This document shows positions 45,186-54,045 of a stretch of 61,776 nucleotides of DNA, piece after piece. The notes beneath the pieces were generated by a model. That model was given only the letters and a program-made list of their open reading frames with translations, was not told the origin of the DNA and made no database searches. Position numbers and translations under genes: made by a program. The stretch lies in the NCBI GenBank assembly GCA_031271045.1, contig JAISWO010000055.1, positions 1 through 61,776 of the forward strand. Reading direction: 5' to 3'. The first letter of the stretch is position 1. Each line of letters opens with the position of its first letter. The DNA is from Tannerellaceae bacterium. Its GTDB lineage: Bacteria > Bacteroidota > Bacteroidia > Bacteroidales > Tannerellaceae.

Positions 45186-46667
45186 ATGGATAGCATTTCA
45201 AGAAGATCCTTTCTGCAAAGAGGGACGGCTGCTGCGGCAGCGCTAACAGTAGTACCCAACACCATCTTGGGGAAGAGTCATGGATACACAGCTCCTTCGG
45301 ACAAGCTCAACATTGCCGCCGTAGGCATCGGCGGACAAGGGAACAGTAATCTGCGCGGAGTGGAAGGCAGCGAGAACATCGTCGCCCTTTGCGACGTCGA
45401 CTGGAAGTACTCGAAAGCCGTGCTCGACCGGTTCCCCCAGGCAAAGAAGTACTGGGATTACCGCAAAATGTATGACGAAATGGGTAAAGGCATTGACGCC
45501 GTGATCGTGGCTACGGCCGACCATACGCACGCCATCATTGCCTCGGACGCAATGACGGCAGGCAAGCACGTCTTTGTCCAAAAACCCCTGACGCACTCAG
45601 TGTATGAATCCCGCCTGCTGACCAAGCTCGCCGCCAAGTACAACGTGGCAACCCAAATGGGCAACCAGGGATCCTCAGGCGAAGGCGTAAACCTGATGTG
45701 TGAATGGATCTGGAACGGCGAAATCGGCGACATCATCAAGGTAGAAGCCGCCACCGACCGTCCCATCTGGCCGCAGGGCCTGATTACCCCTACCAAGGCG
45801 GACAAGATTCCTTCCACCCTGAACTGGGACCTGTTCACAGGCCCGGCCAAGGCGAGACCTTACAACAGCATCTACCACCCATGGAACTGGCGTGGATGGT
45901 GGGACTACGGAACCGGCGCCCTGGGCGATATGGCTTGCCACATCCTCCATCCCGTTTTCAAAGCCCTGAAGCTGGGTTATCCCATCAAGGCCGAAGCCTC
46001 GTCGACCCTGCTGCTCAACGACTGCGCCCCGCAGGCACAGCACGTGATACTGACCTATCCCGCCCGTCCGAACCTGCCCAAAGTGGCCTTCCCCGAAGTG
46101 GAAGTGCATTGGTACGACGGCGGTATGATGCCTCCCCGCCCCAAAGGATTCCCGCAAGGACGCCAACTGATGGGTACGGGCGGCGGATTAGTCATCTTCC
46201 ACGGAACGAAAGATACGCTGCTCTGCGGTTGCTACGGCGCCGGACCGTGGTTGCTCTCCGGACGGACGCCGGACGTTGCCAAGACCGAGCGTCGCGTACC
46301 GACCGGACGCGGAGCCCACGAAATGGACTGGGTACGCGCTTGTAAGGAAAGCCCCGCCAACCGCGTGAAGTCCAAATCCGACTTCTCGGAAGCCGGTCCG
46401 TTCAACGAGATGGTAGCTATGGGCGTCCTGGCCGTACGTCTGCAAACCCTCAATAAAGTACTGGAATGGGACGGCCAGAAGATGGAATTTACCAACATCG
46501 GCGCCGATGAAGAGTTGAAGATCGTCACCACCGACGGTTTCACCATCACCGACGGCCATCCCACGTTCAACAAACAATACACCGATCCGGTGAATGCCAA
46601 AGCCTTTGCCGCCGAGTTGGTCAGACATACCTACCGCGACGGATGGAAAATGGTTGATATGCCTTAA
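45186..46667 (+). CDS. Tat-exported Gfo/Idh/MocA-family oxidoreductase
   Basis: A protein of 493 residues with a twin-arginine signal (SRRSFLQRGTAAAAALTVVP). The Rossmann domain starts LNIAAVGIGGQGNSN, then VALCDVD, VIVATADHTH and the nucleotide-site VQKPLTHS (family EKP motif, here QKP). The C-terminal half is of the large Bacteroidota type (WRGWWDYGTGALGDMACHI, TKDTLLCGCYG). Such periplasmic enzymes act on sugars or inositol-like compounds with tightly bound NAD. The substrate is unknown. It is transcribed alone and ended by a strong terminator. Confidence 0.9.
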   Translation: MDSISRRSFLQRGTAAAAALTVVPNTILGKSHGYTAPSDKLNIAAVGIGGQGNSNLRGVEGSENIVALCDVDWKYSKAVLDRFPQAKKYWDYRKMYDEMGKGIDAVIVATADHTHAIIASDAMTAGKHVFVQKPLTHSVYESRLLTKLAAKYNVATQMGNQGSSGEGVNLMCEWIWNGEIGDIIKVEAATDRPIWPQGLITPTKADKIPSTLNWDLFTGPAKARPYNSIYHPWNWRGWWDYGTGALGDMACHILHPVFKALKLGYPIKAEASSTLLLNDCAPQAQHVILTYPARPNLPKVAFPEVEVHWYDGGMMPPRPKGFPQGRQLMGTGGGLVIFHGTKDTLLCGCYGAGPWLLSGRTPDVAKTERRVPTGRGAHEMDWVRACKESPANRVKSKSDFSEAGPFNEMVAMGVLAVRLQTLNKVLEWDGQKMEFTNIGADEELKIVTTDGFTITDGHPTFNKQYTDPVNAKAFAAELVRHTYRDGWKMVDMP

Positions 46668-46699
46668 TATGTTTTTATTTTTTCCAGCTAACCAAACCG

Positions 46700-46734
46700 G
46701 GGCTGTCTCATTGCGAGACAGCCCTTTGTTTTTA
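46700..46734 (+). terminator. intrinsic terminator after the Gfo/Idh/MocA gene
   Basis: A perfect 10-bp stem (gggctgtctc / gagacagccc) with a 5-base loop is followed by tttgttttt, 33 bases after the stop codon. Confidence 0.9.
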
Positions 46735-46882
46735 CCTGAAAAGACCGTCTAACACGCCACCTTTGTTTCTATTTACTATCACTCCAAACCGATATCCAAA
46801 ACTTTCAATCCATTTAGAGGATTGGATCTTAATCTCAGATTTTTCCAGCATTTTTCTTTATAGGTGACAGGAGAAAGCAACT

Positions 46883-47182
46883 TTACTTCTGCTTATATAG
46901 TCTATATTTTACAATGGCATAATAATACAATACAGCCTGCAAAAAGACAGTCAAAATCCAAAATAATGAATCTGTTATTTCATCATTAAGCCAATGCGAA
47001 GGTCCTAAACCTTCCCAGATATACTTTTCCACAAGAATAAATATAGCACCAAACGGGATATTTAGTATACTATAGATAACTGATGCAAAATCCCATTGCC
47101 ATCTTAATACTCCCAAGAGATAAGAAGTTACAAATACTACTGCAAAAACAGCAAGAAAAAGCTTTAAATTAATCGTTCTCAT
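46883..47182 (-). CDS. small membrane protein of unknown function
   Basis: About 99 residues from MRTINLKLFLAVF; a longer reading with 25 extra residues is possible but has no sensible signal. There are three hydrophobic segments (about 6-23, 32-52 and 71-92). No family is recognised. It is AT-rich like the genes to its right and has no clear promoter. Confidence 0.55.
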   Translation of the reverse strand: MRTINLKLFLAVFAVVFVTSYLLGVLRWQWDFASVIYSILNIPFGAIFILVEKYIWEGLGPSHWLNDEITDSLFWILTVFLQAVLYYYAIVKYRLYKQK

Positions 47183-47381
47183 TTTTATACAATTTAAGTT
47201 ACACATAAGAATAAAATTCATATTAAAAATATTGTACAAAAAATTAATCTGCATCATATTATTAGATAAAGTCAGTAACGATACGCAATAGCGCTAACAA
47301 TGAACCAAAATGAATGAATAAGATCAAATAATTAATGCAAATTAATTTTATATAGTAATGTAGTATGTTTTAGAAGTTAGA

Positions 47382-49919
47382 TTACATTTCCTGTGATTTT
47401 CCTGAATTCGAATTATTATTGTCACCCTTCACATCATCATTTTTGATACTACGGCGCACTTTCTTGATTTTTTCCTTTAGTGTACCGAAACGGTATGAAA
47501 CACTTAAACGGAATTCACGTGAATTACGCCAGTTAGTTGAGACATAAGAGAAATAATTTCCGGTTGTTGTCATTTCCATCTTCATGGTTTTCCAAACAGG
47601 ATTCTGCATACTTACTGATACAGATAACTTTTCACAAAAGAAACTTTTACTAATATTGATTCCTGCAAAATAGAAGGGAGATTGTTCTCCCTGCAACATT
47701 ATTACCGGACTAAAATATCCTCCTTGCAGGTTGACGGAAAAATCTTTTGGCAAGGTAAACTGTGATCCGGCAGTTATACGTCCGGCGAAACCGTTGTTTT
47801 TAATACTTCTGGCTTTACTGTCCAAATCCGTATAATCTATCCCGCCATTCAGGAATATCCGGACAAACCTGGCAGGACTTAAATTTCCATATACAAACAG
47901 ACCGACCTGGCTCTTTTTCCCAATGTTACCATAACTGTTCCATAGTGCTCCATTGTATTGTGACCGGGGATCTGAAGTCGGGAAATCTGCAATCTCGCTG
48001 TATCGTTCTATGGAATTATTGATATATGTATAATATAGGCTCGTATTTATACTGAATTTTCTTCCGAATTTGCCGAAGTTCAAGTCAAAATTATTGCTTT
48101 TTTCCGATTCCAGATTAGGGTTACCCTGTGTGACAGCTTGTGGATTCGTATTATCGATATAAGGATTCAAATAAGATATACCCGGACGTTGGATTCGCAT
48201 ATTATACCCGATGAGTATTTGCGATGTCATATCAAGCTGGTAAGCAAGAGCAGCATTAGGGACTATATCAAAATAATCTACATTGAAATTCATATCAGGA
48301 GCTTGTGCAAATTTTGCAGTCAGATTTGTGCCTTCACCCCGTAGTCCAAACTTGACACCTAATTTTTTGAACTTCATTTGATAGCCTATATAGGCTGCAT
48401 GAATATGTTGCGTGTGTTTAAATCGACTATTTTCTGCAGAAACATCCTCCCAACTTTCTGAAGAAGTCCTGTATATCTGTTCGAGCGTCTCACTTTTACT
48501 TTGCCGGTTTATATATTTCACTCCACCTTCCATCGTGTGATTTTTCCACGTAGGTGTTGTATAATCTACTTGTGCAGTATGCTCCGTAGTAGAAGCATCA
48601 TTGATATTCCATTGAGGAAAATCTTCTGCAAGGTAGTAATTCTCTACCTCGGAGAGTTCAGTATGATTATCATTGTCATTAGGAGAATGGCTAAAACGAT
48701 ACGACAAAGTTAAATACTCATCTTTCTTGTTACCTGTATGTTGGAAATCGATATTTACATCAGCAGAACCGAAATTATTCTTAAACCGGCTGTCACGGTG
48801 GTAGCTATATATCCGAGACGTTTCCTTTGCATCAATCATACCCAGACTGGCATCCAACTCTGATTTTATATTTGAGTTTCCTCTGAACAAATTCGCTCCA
48901 ATGCTTAATAAATTCAAAGAGTCTATTTCATAACTTGCCTCTAAAAAACCATAATGGAACGGTGCTCTGTTTTTACTGCGCCCTTCTTCGATCAGTCTTG
49001 AAGGTTTATTACCTGCAATTACGTCATGTTCAGTCTCCCTGACAGTACGAGAATCATACCATGGTGTATTGCGATTATTGTATCCATAATTTGCAGTAAG
49101 TCCGAGTTTATTGACTTTCATGGTTAAATACCCATCGGCTCCAAAAGATCCAAAACTACTCGCATTGGCTCGGACTGTTCCTGTATATCCTTGAAGTTTA
49201 TTTCTTACTGTAACGATATTAATAATTCCACCGATACCTTCGGCATCATATTTAGCTCCCGGATCAGTAATCACTTCTATATTTTTAATCGAATTGGCCG
49301 GCATACTTTTCAGCGCTTCGGAGGCATTACCGCCGCTTAACAGATTAGACGGTTTTCCATTCAAGAAGATTTTATAGTTGGAAGAACCTTTCAATTGTAT
49401 TTTATCATCACTGTCCACTGTCACCAATGGAACTTTGCGGAGCATATCCAACGTATTGTTCGTCTTAGATTCCGGATCATCTTCCATATTATATGTGAGC
49501 TTGTCAATATCCATTTTTACCAATGTTTTTTGAGCACTCACAGTGACCCCCTTTAACTTTTGAACATTCTCTTTCATGGATAAATTTCCTAAATCAATTT
49601 CTTTCTGTCTCCCATCAATCTTAAAGTACTTATTGATAGTTTCTTTCCCTAAGAATTGTATTGTCAATACATAATCACCTGGAAGATTTATCATTTCAAT
49701 AAATTTTCCGTTTTCATCACAAGTGGAAAGCTTTACATCTTTTCGAGGAGAAGATGCCGATGCAATTCTTAATGTTGCATAAGGTATAGGCTCTTTTGAG
49801 AGAGAATCAACCACACAGCCTTTAACCGTACATTGTAATTTATCTGTAACATCTGTTTGAGCAGATAAACAATCTAACATTGACAAAGTCAATAACAAAT
49901 AGATAATTTTTGTCTTCAT
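47382..49919 (-). CDS. TonB-dependent outer-membrane barrel protein (OMP_b-brl_3 type)
   Basis: About 845 residues from MKTKIIYLLLTLSMLDCLSAQ, a clean signal peptide. A carboxypeptidase-regulatory-like domain (about 30-115, VKGCVVDSLSKEPIPYATL) is followed by a plug-like region (about 125-235; LDMLRKVPLVTVDSDDKIQL, ITDPGAKYDAEGIGGIINIV). A long barrel of the 'outer membrane beta-barrel family' follows (YNMRIQRPGISYLNPYI, NPNLESEKSNNFDLNF). A charged tail ends in DVKGDNNNSNSGKSQEM. The ligand is unknown; peptide or small-molecule export/import roles are reported for relatives. There is no SusD partner. Base composition is lower in GC than in the B12 cluster. Confidence 0.87.
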   Translation of the reverse strand: MKTKIIYLLLTLSMLDCLSAQTDVTDKLQCTVKGCVVDSLSKEPIPYATLRIASASSPRKDVKLSTCDENGKFIEMINLPGDYVLTIQFLGKETINKYFKIDGRQKEIDLGNLSMKENVQKLKGVTVSAQKTLVKMDIDKLTYNMEDDPESKTNNTLDMLRKVPLVTVDSDDKIQLKGSSNYKIFLNGKPSNLLSGGNASEALKSMPANSIKNIEVITDPGAKYDAEGIGGIINIVTVRNKLQGYTGTVRANASSFGSFGADGYLTMKVNKLGLTANYGYNNRNTPWYDSRTVRETEHDVIAGNKPSRLIEEGRSKNRAPFHYGFLEASYEIDSLNLLSIGANLFRGNSNIKSELDASLGMIDAKETSRIYSYHRDSRFKNNFGSADVNIDFQHTGNKKDEYLTLSYRFSHSPNDNDNHTELSEVENYYLAEDFPQWNINDASTTEHTAQVDYTTPTWKNHTMEGGVKYINRQSKSETLEQIYRTSSESWEDVSAENSRFKHTQHIHAAYIGYQMKFKKLGVKFGLRGEGTNLTAKFAQAPDMNFNVDYFDIVPNAALAYQLDMTSQILIGYNMRIQRPGISYLNPYIDNTNPQAVTQGNPNLESEKSNNFDLNFGKFGRKFSINTSLYYTYINNSIERYSEIADFPTSDPRSQYNGALWNSYGNIGKKSQVGLFVYGNLSPARFVRIFLNGGIDYTDLDSKARSIKNNGFAGRITAGSQFTLPKDFSVNLQGGYFSPVIMLQGEQSPFYFAGINISKSFFCEKLSVSVSMQNPVWKTMKMEMTTTGNYFSYVSTNWRNSREFRLSVSYRFGTLKEKIKKVRRSIKNDDVKGDNNNSNSGKSQEM

Positions 49920-49971
49920 TGAGATTAATATTATAGCAATTAACTTATATGCAATGCTTATGTCTTTATCA

Positions 49972-50019
49972 TAAAAAAGCTCTATGTCCAAACCTGATAT
50001 TTAAGTTTAAACATAGAGC
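49972..50019 (-). terminator. intrinsic terminator downstream of the Crp/Fnr gene
   Basis: On the minus strand, gctctatgtttaaac pairs along 15 positions with gtttggacatagagc (two wobble pairs) around an 11-base loop, and the stem is followed directly by a run of six T. It separates the regulator from the outer-membrane protein gene. The -7-like TAAATTTG at 50019-50026 overlaps its base and is unlikely to be a promoter. Confidence 0.85.
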
Positions 50020-50090
50020 AAATTTATCGCTTATAATACAAGTCTACAATGAATTATAATTAATATGAATCACCAATAAATTAATCCTGA

Positions 50091-50717
50091 TTAAGAAATT
50101 CTTTTCCGTATGCAGCTAAGTGCTTGTGGAGTAATTCCTATATAAGAAGCTATATATTTTAATGGTATTATCTGCAAAAGTTCTCTATTTGTTTTAGTCA
50201 GATTTATATACCTTTCTTCTGGAGTATATTTCAATAAGTTCAACTCACGAACTATCTTTTTTGTTATGCAATCTTCAAAAACAACTCTCATGATACGATT
50301 AACATTCAGTGATGTTTTGTACAAAAAAGCTAAGCTGCTACTGTCCAGACGCCATACGACAGAATTGCATAATGATTGTATATTAAAAACAGATGGAGTT
50401 CTATTCTTCAGCGATAAATATGAATGTGCAAATTCACCGGAAAATGAGAAACCAAAGGTAACCTCTTTTTCATCATCCATGCTTGATTCCCAATAACGCA
50501 ATACACCAGACTCAATAAAATAAATGTAATTTTCTACTGAACCTTTTTTTGTGAGAAAATCATTTTTATTCAGTTCTATTCGTTCAAAATGATTGCATAT
50601 AAATGATTGTTCTTCATCCGTCAAACGAATGTTGCTATTCAATGCATCGACAACATTTACTGATTGCTCAATAAGTAGTGCTATATTTCTATTCTTGTTT
50701 ATCATGATCAAAAACAA
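50091..50717 (-). CDS. Crp/Fnr-family transcriptional regulator
   Basis: A 208-residue protein (start Met1 or Met5). The cyclic-nucleotide-binding-like domain spans about 35-150 (NDFLTKKGSVENYIYFIESGVLRYW, FGFSFSGEFAHSYLS); the canonical cAMP-binding Arg/Ser motif is not evident. A C-terminal HTH (about 175-205) contains IPLKYIASYIGITPQALS. It belongs to the Bacteroidota cNMP-independent group that often controls an adjacent gene. The outer-membrane protein gene downstream is a plausible target (inference). Confidence 0.87.
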   Translation of the reverse strand: MFLIMINKNRNIALLIEQSVNVVDALNSNIRLTDEEQSFICNHFERIELNKNDFLTKKGSVENYIYFIESGVLRYWESSMDDEKEVTFGFSFSGEFAHSYLSLKNRTPSVFNIQSLCNSVVWRLDSSSLAFLYKTSLNVNRIMRVVFEDCITKKIVRELNLLKYTPEERYINLTKTNRELLQIIPLKYIASYIGITPQALSCIRKRIS

Positions 50718-50780
50718 TCGTTATATTTCAAGTTTAAGTTGTTAGTATATTAGATTTCGAATCAAATCATTATATGTACT

Positions 50781-51149
50781 TTATTTATTTTCTTGACAAT
50801 ACTGATCAAAAGCTTTAACCAGATCATCCATACCCAAGTCCAGTAAGATCATTTCCTTAAATACCGAAGGAAGAACTTCTTCCAGGAACTGGCTATGTTT
50901 TATACTTTTAATTTTCCGGAGTGCCTCGGGTGATATAAAATATCCGATGCCCCTTTTATTGTATATGATTCCTTCCTGTTGCAAGCGTTCATACGACCTG
51001 TTTATCGTATTTAGATTAACTTCCAGTTCAATAGCTAAATCTCTAATTGATGGTATACGTTCATCAGCTATGTACTCGCCGCTTAAAACGCGGTTACATA
51101 CCTGATCTGCTATTTGAATAAATATAGGTTTACTATTCTTGAAATTCAT
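50781..51149 (-). CDS. GntR-family (YtrA-type) transcriptional regulator
   Basis: About 122 residues from MNFKNSKPIFIQIADQV, the standard start for this subfamily. The winged HTH spans about 10-75 (ERIPSIRDLAIELEVNLNTINRSYERLQQEGI, GIGYFIS), followed by a short helical tail. YtrA-type regulators repress their own ABC-transporter operons. Its start overlaps the stop of the membrane gene (ATGA), so it is the last gene of the ABC operon rather than the first, as is more common. Confidence 0.9.
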   Translation of the reverse strand: MNFKNSKPIFIQIADQVCNRVLSGEYIADERIPSIRDLAIELEVNLNTINRSYERLQQEGIIYNKRGIGYFISPEALRKIKSIKHSQFLEEVLPSVFKEMILLDLGMDDLVKAFDQYCQENK

Positions 51150-51850
51150 TTGATTTCTTTCTTTTTTAGTTTTAAATATGCAATATACATACAAACCAAA
51201 GCAGCTATATAGAAAAAGATATCCAAGAAACGGATAGAGTATCCGGTCATAGGAGCTATAGCTATACCCATATCAGTAAAATTGTGGATGCGTAATACAT
51301 TCTCTAATATAGAAGAACAAAGCAATAAGAAAACATAAGAACTACCGACAATTGGCAAAGCATATCTTCTGAATATAATGCAAGACAAAAAAACGGATGA
51401 GAAAACAAACGCCATGGCGGATAAAGGGAAAGCATTAAGTATATAGGGGATACTTAATATCTGGAAACTTTTGTCATACAGATGATACATATAGCAACCA
51501 AGGCCCGAAATCACATGGAATAGTATGATGATTATTCCTCCTTCTATAAGCAATGCTGCATACTTCTCAATGGTATTTGCCGGTAATGAAAGAAACAAAC
51601 CTCTTGGTCTGTGAATTTTCTCTCCCACATATCGACAAAAAGTAACAATCGTGCCAATAAACCCCAGAGTATATAAAATGTATTGCTCTTTGATACCTTG
51701 ACCGTCTGTATTCATCAAGAATATGAAGACAAAGAAAAGTATCATTATCGTTGTCAATGTTCCAATGTAATGATAAAGTAAGACTCTTTGCTCCATCCAA
51801 TCAGTATGGAGTAACAGCTTAACCTTCTTCCAATGTATTATATGTTTCAT
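51146..51850 (-). CDS. ABC transporter membrane subunit (predicted)
   Basis: A 234-residue protein with six hydrophobic segments (for example LLYHYIGTLTTIMILFFVFIF, TLGFIGTIVTFCRYVG, and FFYIAALVCMYIAYLKL). No export signal or soluble domain. It lies 6 bases after the ABC ATPase gene and overlaps the GntR gene, the layout of a YtrA-regulated ABC efflux or antibiotic-response system. The substrate is unknown. Confidence 0.75.
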   Translation of the reverse strand: MKHIIHWKKVKLLLHTDWMEQRVLLYHYIGTLTTIMILFFVFIFLMNTDGQGIKEQYILYTLGFIGTIVTFCRYVGEKIHRPRGLFLSLPANTIEKYAALLIEGGIIIILFHVISGLGCYMYHLYDKSFQILSIPYILNAFPLSAMAFVFSSVFLSCIIFRRYALPIVGSSYVFLLLCSSILENVLRIHNFTDMGIAIAPMTGYSIRFLDIFFYIAALVCMYIAYLKLKKKEIK

Positions 51851-51856
51851 ATTGCA

Positions 51857-52690
51857 TTAATTATTGTGTTTAAACATTCGTTTCATCTTCTCCGGATACA
51901 GTGTCGCCACATTTAGTAATAACTCCAATGAAACAGGAGTCACCTCTCCGCAAGTATTTTCACCCACTCCCATCACTCCAAAAGGAGTTTTAATCTGAAA
52001 CATTACCGGCTCATTGTGTTCTATTAAGCGGAAGTACAGTTTGTCACTTATTTCCGACAAAGATTGGTTCAATAAGACTTCTTTATTATGCAATATAATC
52101 ACATCATCGATCAAGGTTTCCAAATCGCTGACAAGATGGGTTGATATAACGACTGTCTGCGTACCACCGGAGAATGATGCAAGTAGTTTTCGGAATATGC
52201 GTTTAGAAGATATATCCAAGCCGTTAGTTGGTTCGTCCATAAGAAGCAGAGGCGTATGAACGGATAAGGCCAAGGTGAGGGCTACTTTCTTTTGTTGCCC
52301 TTCAGACAAACGCGATAAACGGGAAGAAGGATCTATATCGAACAATCTGATACATTCCTGTAGTATTTCTTCACTGAATGCAGGATAGTAGGGAGCGTAT
52401 ATTCTTATATATTCCATTGCTGTGATGTCTGGCAACAACAGTTTCTCAGGCAGAATAAAAAGCTTTTCAAGCAATTCTGCCGATCTGCATACCGGATCTT
52501 CCCCAAAAACACGGCAAATGCCACTTTGCAAAAACTGTTGCCCACTGAGAATATTCAAAAGAGTCGTCTTCCCTTCGCCATTCCCTCCAATCAAACCATA
52601 GAACCGGCCCGGCTGGATTTCCAGATTAACATCTTTCAGAACATATCCTTGATGCTTGTACCTAAAATTTGCTTCCTTTAATTGAATCAT
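51857..52690 (-). CDS. ABC transporter ATP-binding protein
   Basis: About 277 residues from MIQLKEANFRYKHQG, the usual N-terminus; 13 extra codons upstream are unlikely because the promoter lies 36 bases before this ATG. It has Walker A GGNGEGKTT, signature LSEGQQKKVAL, Walker B LLLMDEPTNGLD and the switch His in ISTHLVSDL. The C-terminal tail (about 215-277) is typical of multidrug/lantibiotic-type ATPases. It energises the membrane protein encoded next. Confidence 0.92.
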   Translation of the reverse strand: MIQLKEANFRYKHQGYVLKDVNLEIQPGRFYGLIGGNGEGKTTLLNILSGQQFLQSGICRVFGEDPVCRSAELLEKLFILPEKLLLPDITAMEYIRIYAPYYPAFSEEILQECIRLFDIDPSSRLSRLSEGQQKKVALTLALSVHTPLLLMDEPTNGLDISSKRIFRKLLASFSGGTQTVVISTHLVSDLETLIDDVIILHNKEVLLNQSLSEISDKLYFRLIEHNEPVMFQIKTPFGVMGVGENTCGEVTPVSLELLLNVATLYPEKMKRMFKHNN

Positions 52691-52726
52691 GAATTTATAA
52701 CAGTGTAATAGTGTAATATGATACCG

Positions 52727-52758
52727 CAAATATATGACATAGTTCTAATACCCACAAA
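52727..52758 (-). promoter_or_regulatory. promoter of the ABC-GntR operon
   Basis: TATATTTG (52727-52734, minus strand) fits the -7 consensus, and TTTG (52755-52758) lies exactly 20 bases upstream at the -33 position. This is one of the best-formed promoters in the window. Confidence 0.75.
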
Positions 52759-52865
52759 TGAAAAGTGATTTTTTGATGAATAATGAATGTTTTGCTCCTT
52801 CGGGTAACAGGCGGTGAGCAAAAATCAGGCGATGTCCAAAAAAGAAAAGGTTTTTCTGCGGCCTG
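52757..52865. repeat. dispersed intergenic repeat, copy 2
   Basis: Aligns with 27783-27890: both contain gaataatgaatgtttt, then gcaaaaat-aggc-tgtc and aaaaaagaaa-g-tttttc. It begins at the -33 element of the ABC operon promoter. Confidence 0.75.
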
Positions 52866-52994
52866 CTCTCACAAGGATGGAGCCGGGGAAGAGGGTGGGA
52901 GAGGGACAATTTGGTTTATTGGCAGGAGAGGTTTGAATGACCTCTTTTTTTATCTCTGTAACTATGATTCATGATTAAATTCTCTACCTTTACA

Positions 52995-53300
52995 TTCGGA
53001 AATCGGTCCGGAGGATCCGGGAATCGCTCTGAAAGATTCAAAAATCTGCTTTAAATATCCCGGAACCGGTCTAAGAGATCCCGGAACCGGTCTAAGAGAT
53101 CCCGGAACCGGCCCAGGGGATCCCGGAACCGGTCCATGAGATCCCGGAACCGGTCCAAGAGATCCCGGAACCGGTCCAGGAGATCCCGGAATCGGTCTAA
53201 GAGATCCCGGAACCGGCCCAGGGGATCCGGGAACCGGTCCAGGAGATCCCGGAACCGGTCCGGGGGATCCGGGAACCGACCGAGGGGGTCCCGGAACCGG
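52995..53300. repeat. 21-bp tandem repeat array (about 14.5 copies)
   Basis: Units of the type tcccggaaccggtccaggaga run in strict 21-base register. The first three (52995, 53016, 53037) are degenerate; from 53058 eleven well-kept units follow and a partial unit ends the array. Variation is mostly in the second half of the unit. Open frames through it (SRNR repeats) arise from the three-divisible unit length. With the dispersed repeat, this accounts for most of the 671-base gap. Confidence 0.93.
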
Positions 53301-53361
53301 AGACTGTATTTCAGATGGTATAATTAGGATAATAAATAATTAAAGGAAAGGAGTAATAGTT

Positions 53362-54045
53362 TTGAAAGTAAATTGGTTACCTCATGGCAAAGTGAGGATA
53401 TACGACCTCTTGAAACGGGCAATTGCGCATATTGATGCGAATCTGGAGCTGTTGGGTTGGCTGCCGGAGACGGTGGCAGGGAAACAGTATCGGGATTTTC
53501 GCGATGGGCCGGCGGCGGATTTTATGGAAGCTTTCCGGGGATGGGAGGATCGGGCGGAGCGTTCGAGTGTGGACATCGCGCGGCTGAATGAGACCGAGAA
53601 GGCATTGGTCCCGCAGCTCAGGGCGTTGTACCGGATGATGGACAGTAACAGTGCGGCCGGCGAGGCCGACTTGCTTGCTTGCGGTTTTCCGCGACGTCCG
53701 TCGAAGCAACGGAGGCCGGCGCCCATAGCGACGGATCCGCCGGTTTATGAAATTACGCCCTTGGTTGGGCATCGGTTGCATCTGGCTTACTATCCGATGG
53801 GTTTTCCGCGGCGTCGGGGCAAGCCGGCGGGGCAACAGGGGGTGGAGATCCGGTGGGCCTTTTCCGAAACGACGGTTGAGGATGCCGCCGCCCTGAAAGA
53901 GACGCTGTTCCATACCGCTTCGCCCCTTGTGCTGACTTTCAGCGGCGATGATGCGGGGCGTTCGCTGTATGTGGCCATGCGCTGGCGCAATACCCGCGGC
54001 CAGGGAGGTCCCTGGAGCAGGCCTCTGGAATCGGCCGTTCCCTGA
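53362..54045 (+). CDS. unrecognised protein with TTG start (227 aa)
   Basis: The frame opens at a TTG preceded by a strong Shine-Dalgarno-like GGAAAGGAG (9 bases ahead), unusual for Bacteroidota, where such sites are rare. No in-frame ATG occurs before codon 55. The product is soluble, with no signal peptide. The N-terminus has WLPHGKVRIYDLLKRA and the C-terminus WRNTRGQGGPWSRPLES, a pattern I associate with a Bacteroidota family of unknown function with an Fn3-like end. Two similar Arg/Pro segments occur (GFPRRPSKQRR and GFPRRRGKPAG). The gene abuts the stop of the convergent gene with no gap. Confidence 0.65.
   Translation: MKVNWLPHGKVRIYDLLKRAIAHIDANLELLGWLPETVAGKQYRDFRDGPAADFMEAFRGWEDRAERSSVDIARLNETEKALVPQLRALYRMMDSNSAAGEADLLACGFPRRPSKQRRPAPIATDPPVYEITPLVGHRLHLAYYPMGFPRRRGKPAGQQGVEIRWAFSETTVEDAAALKETLFHTASPLVLTFSGDDAGRSLYVAMRWRNTRGQGGPWSRPLESAVP

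Noticed and set aside
50019..50026. TAAATTTG as a -7 box for the outer-membrane protein gene
   Set aside because: It overlaps the base of a strong intrinsic terminator stem whose T-run lies downstream, so transcripts from it would be ended at once.
53136..53327. Plus-strand open frame with SRNR/RRSRNR repeats
   Set aside because: An artefact of the 21-bp array; no ribosome-binding site, no family, and it ends just after the array.
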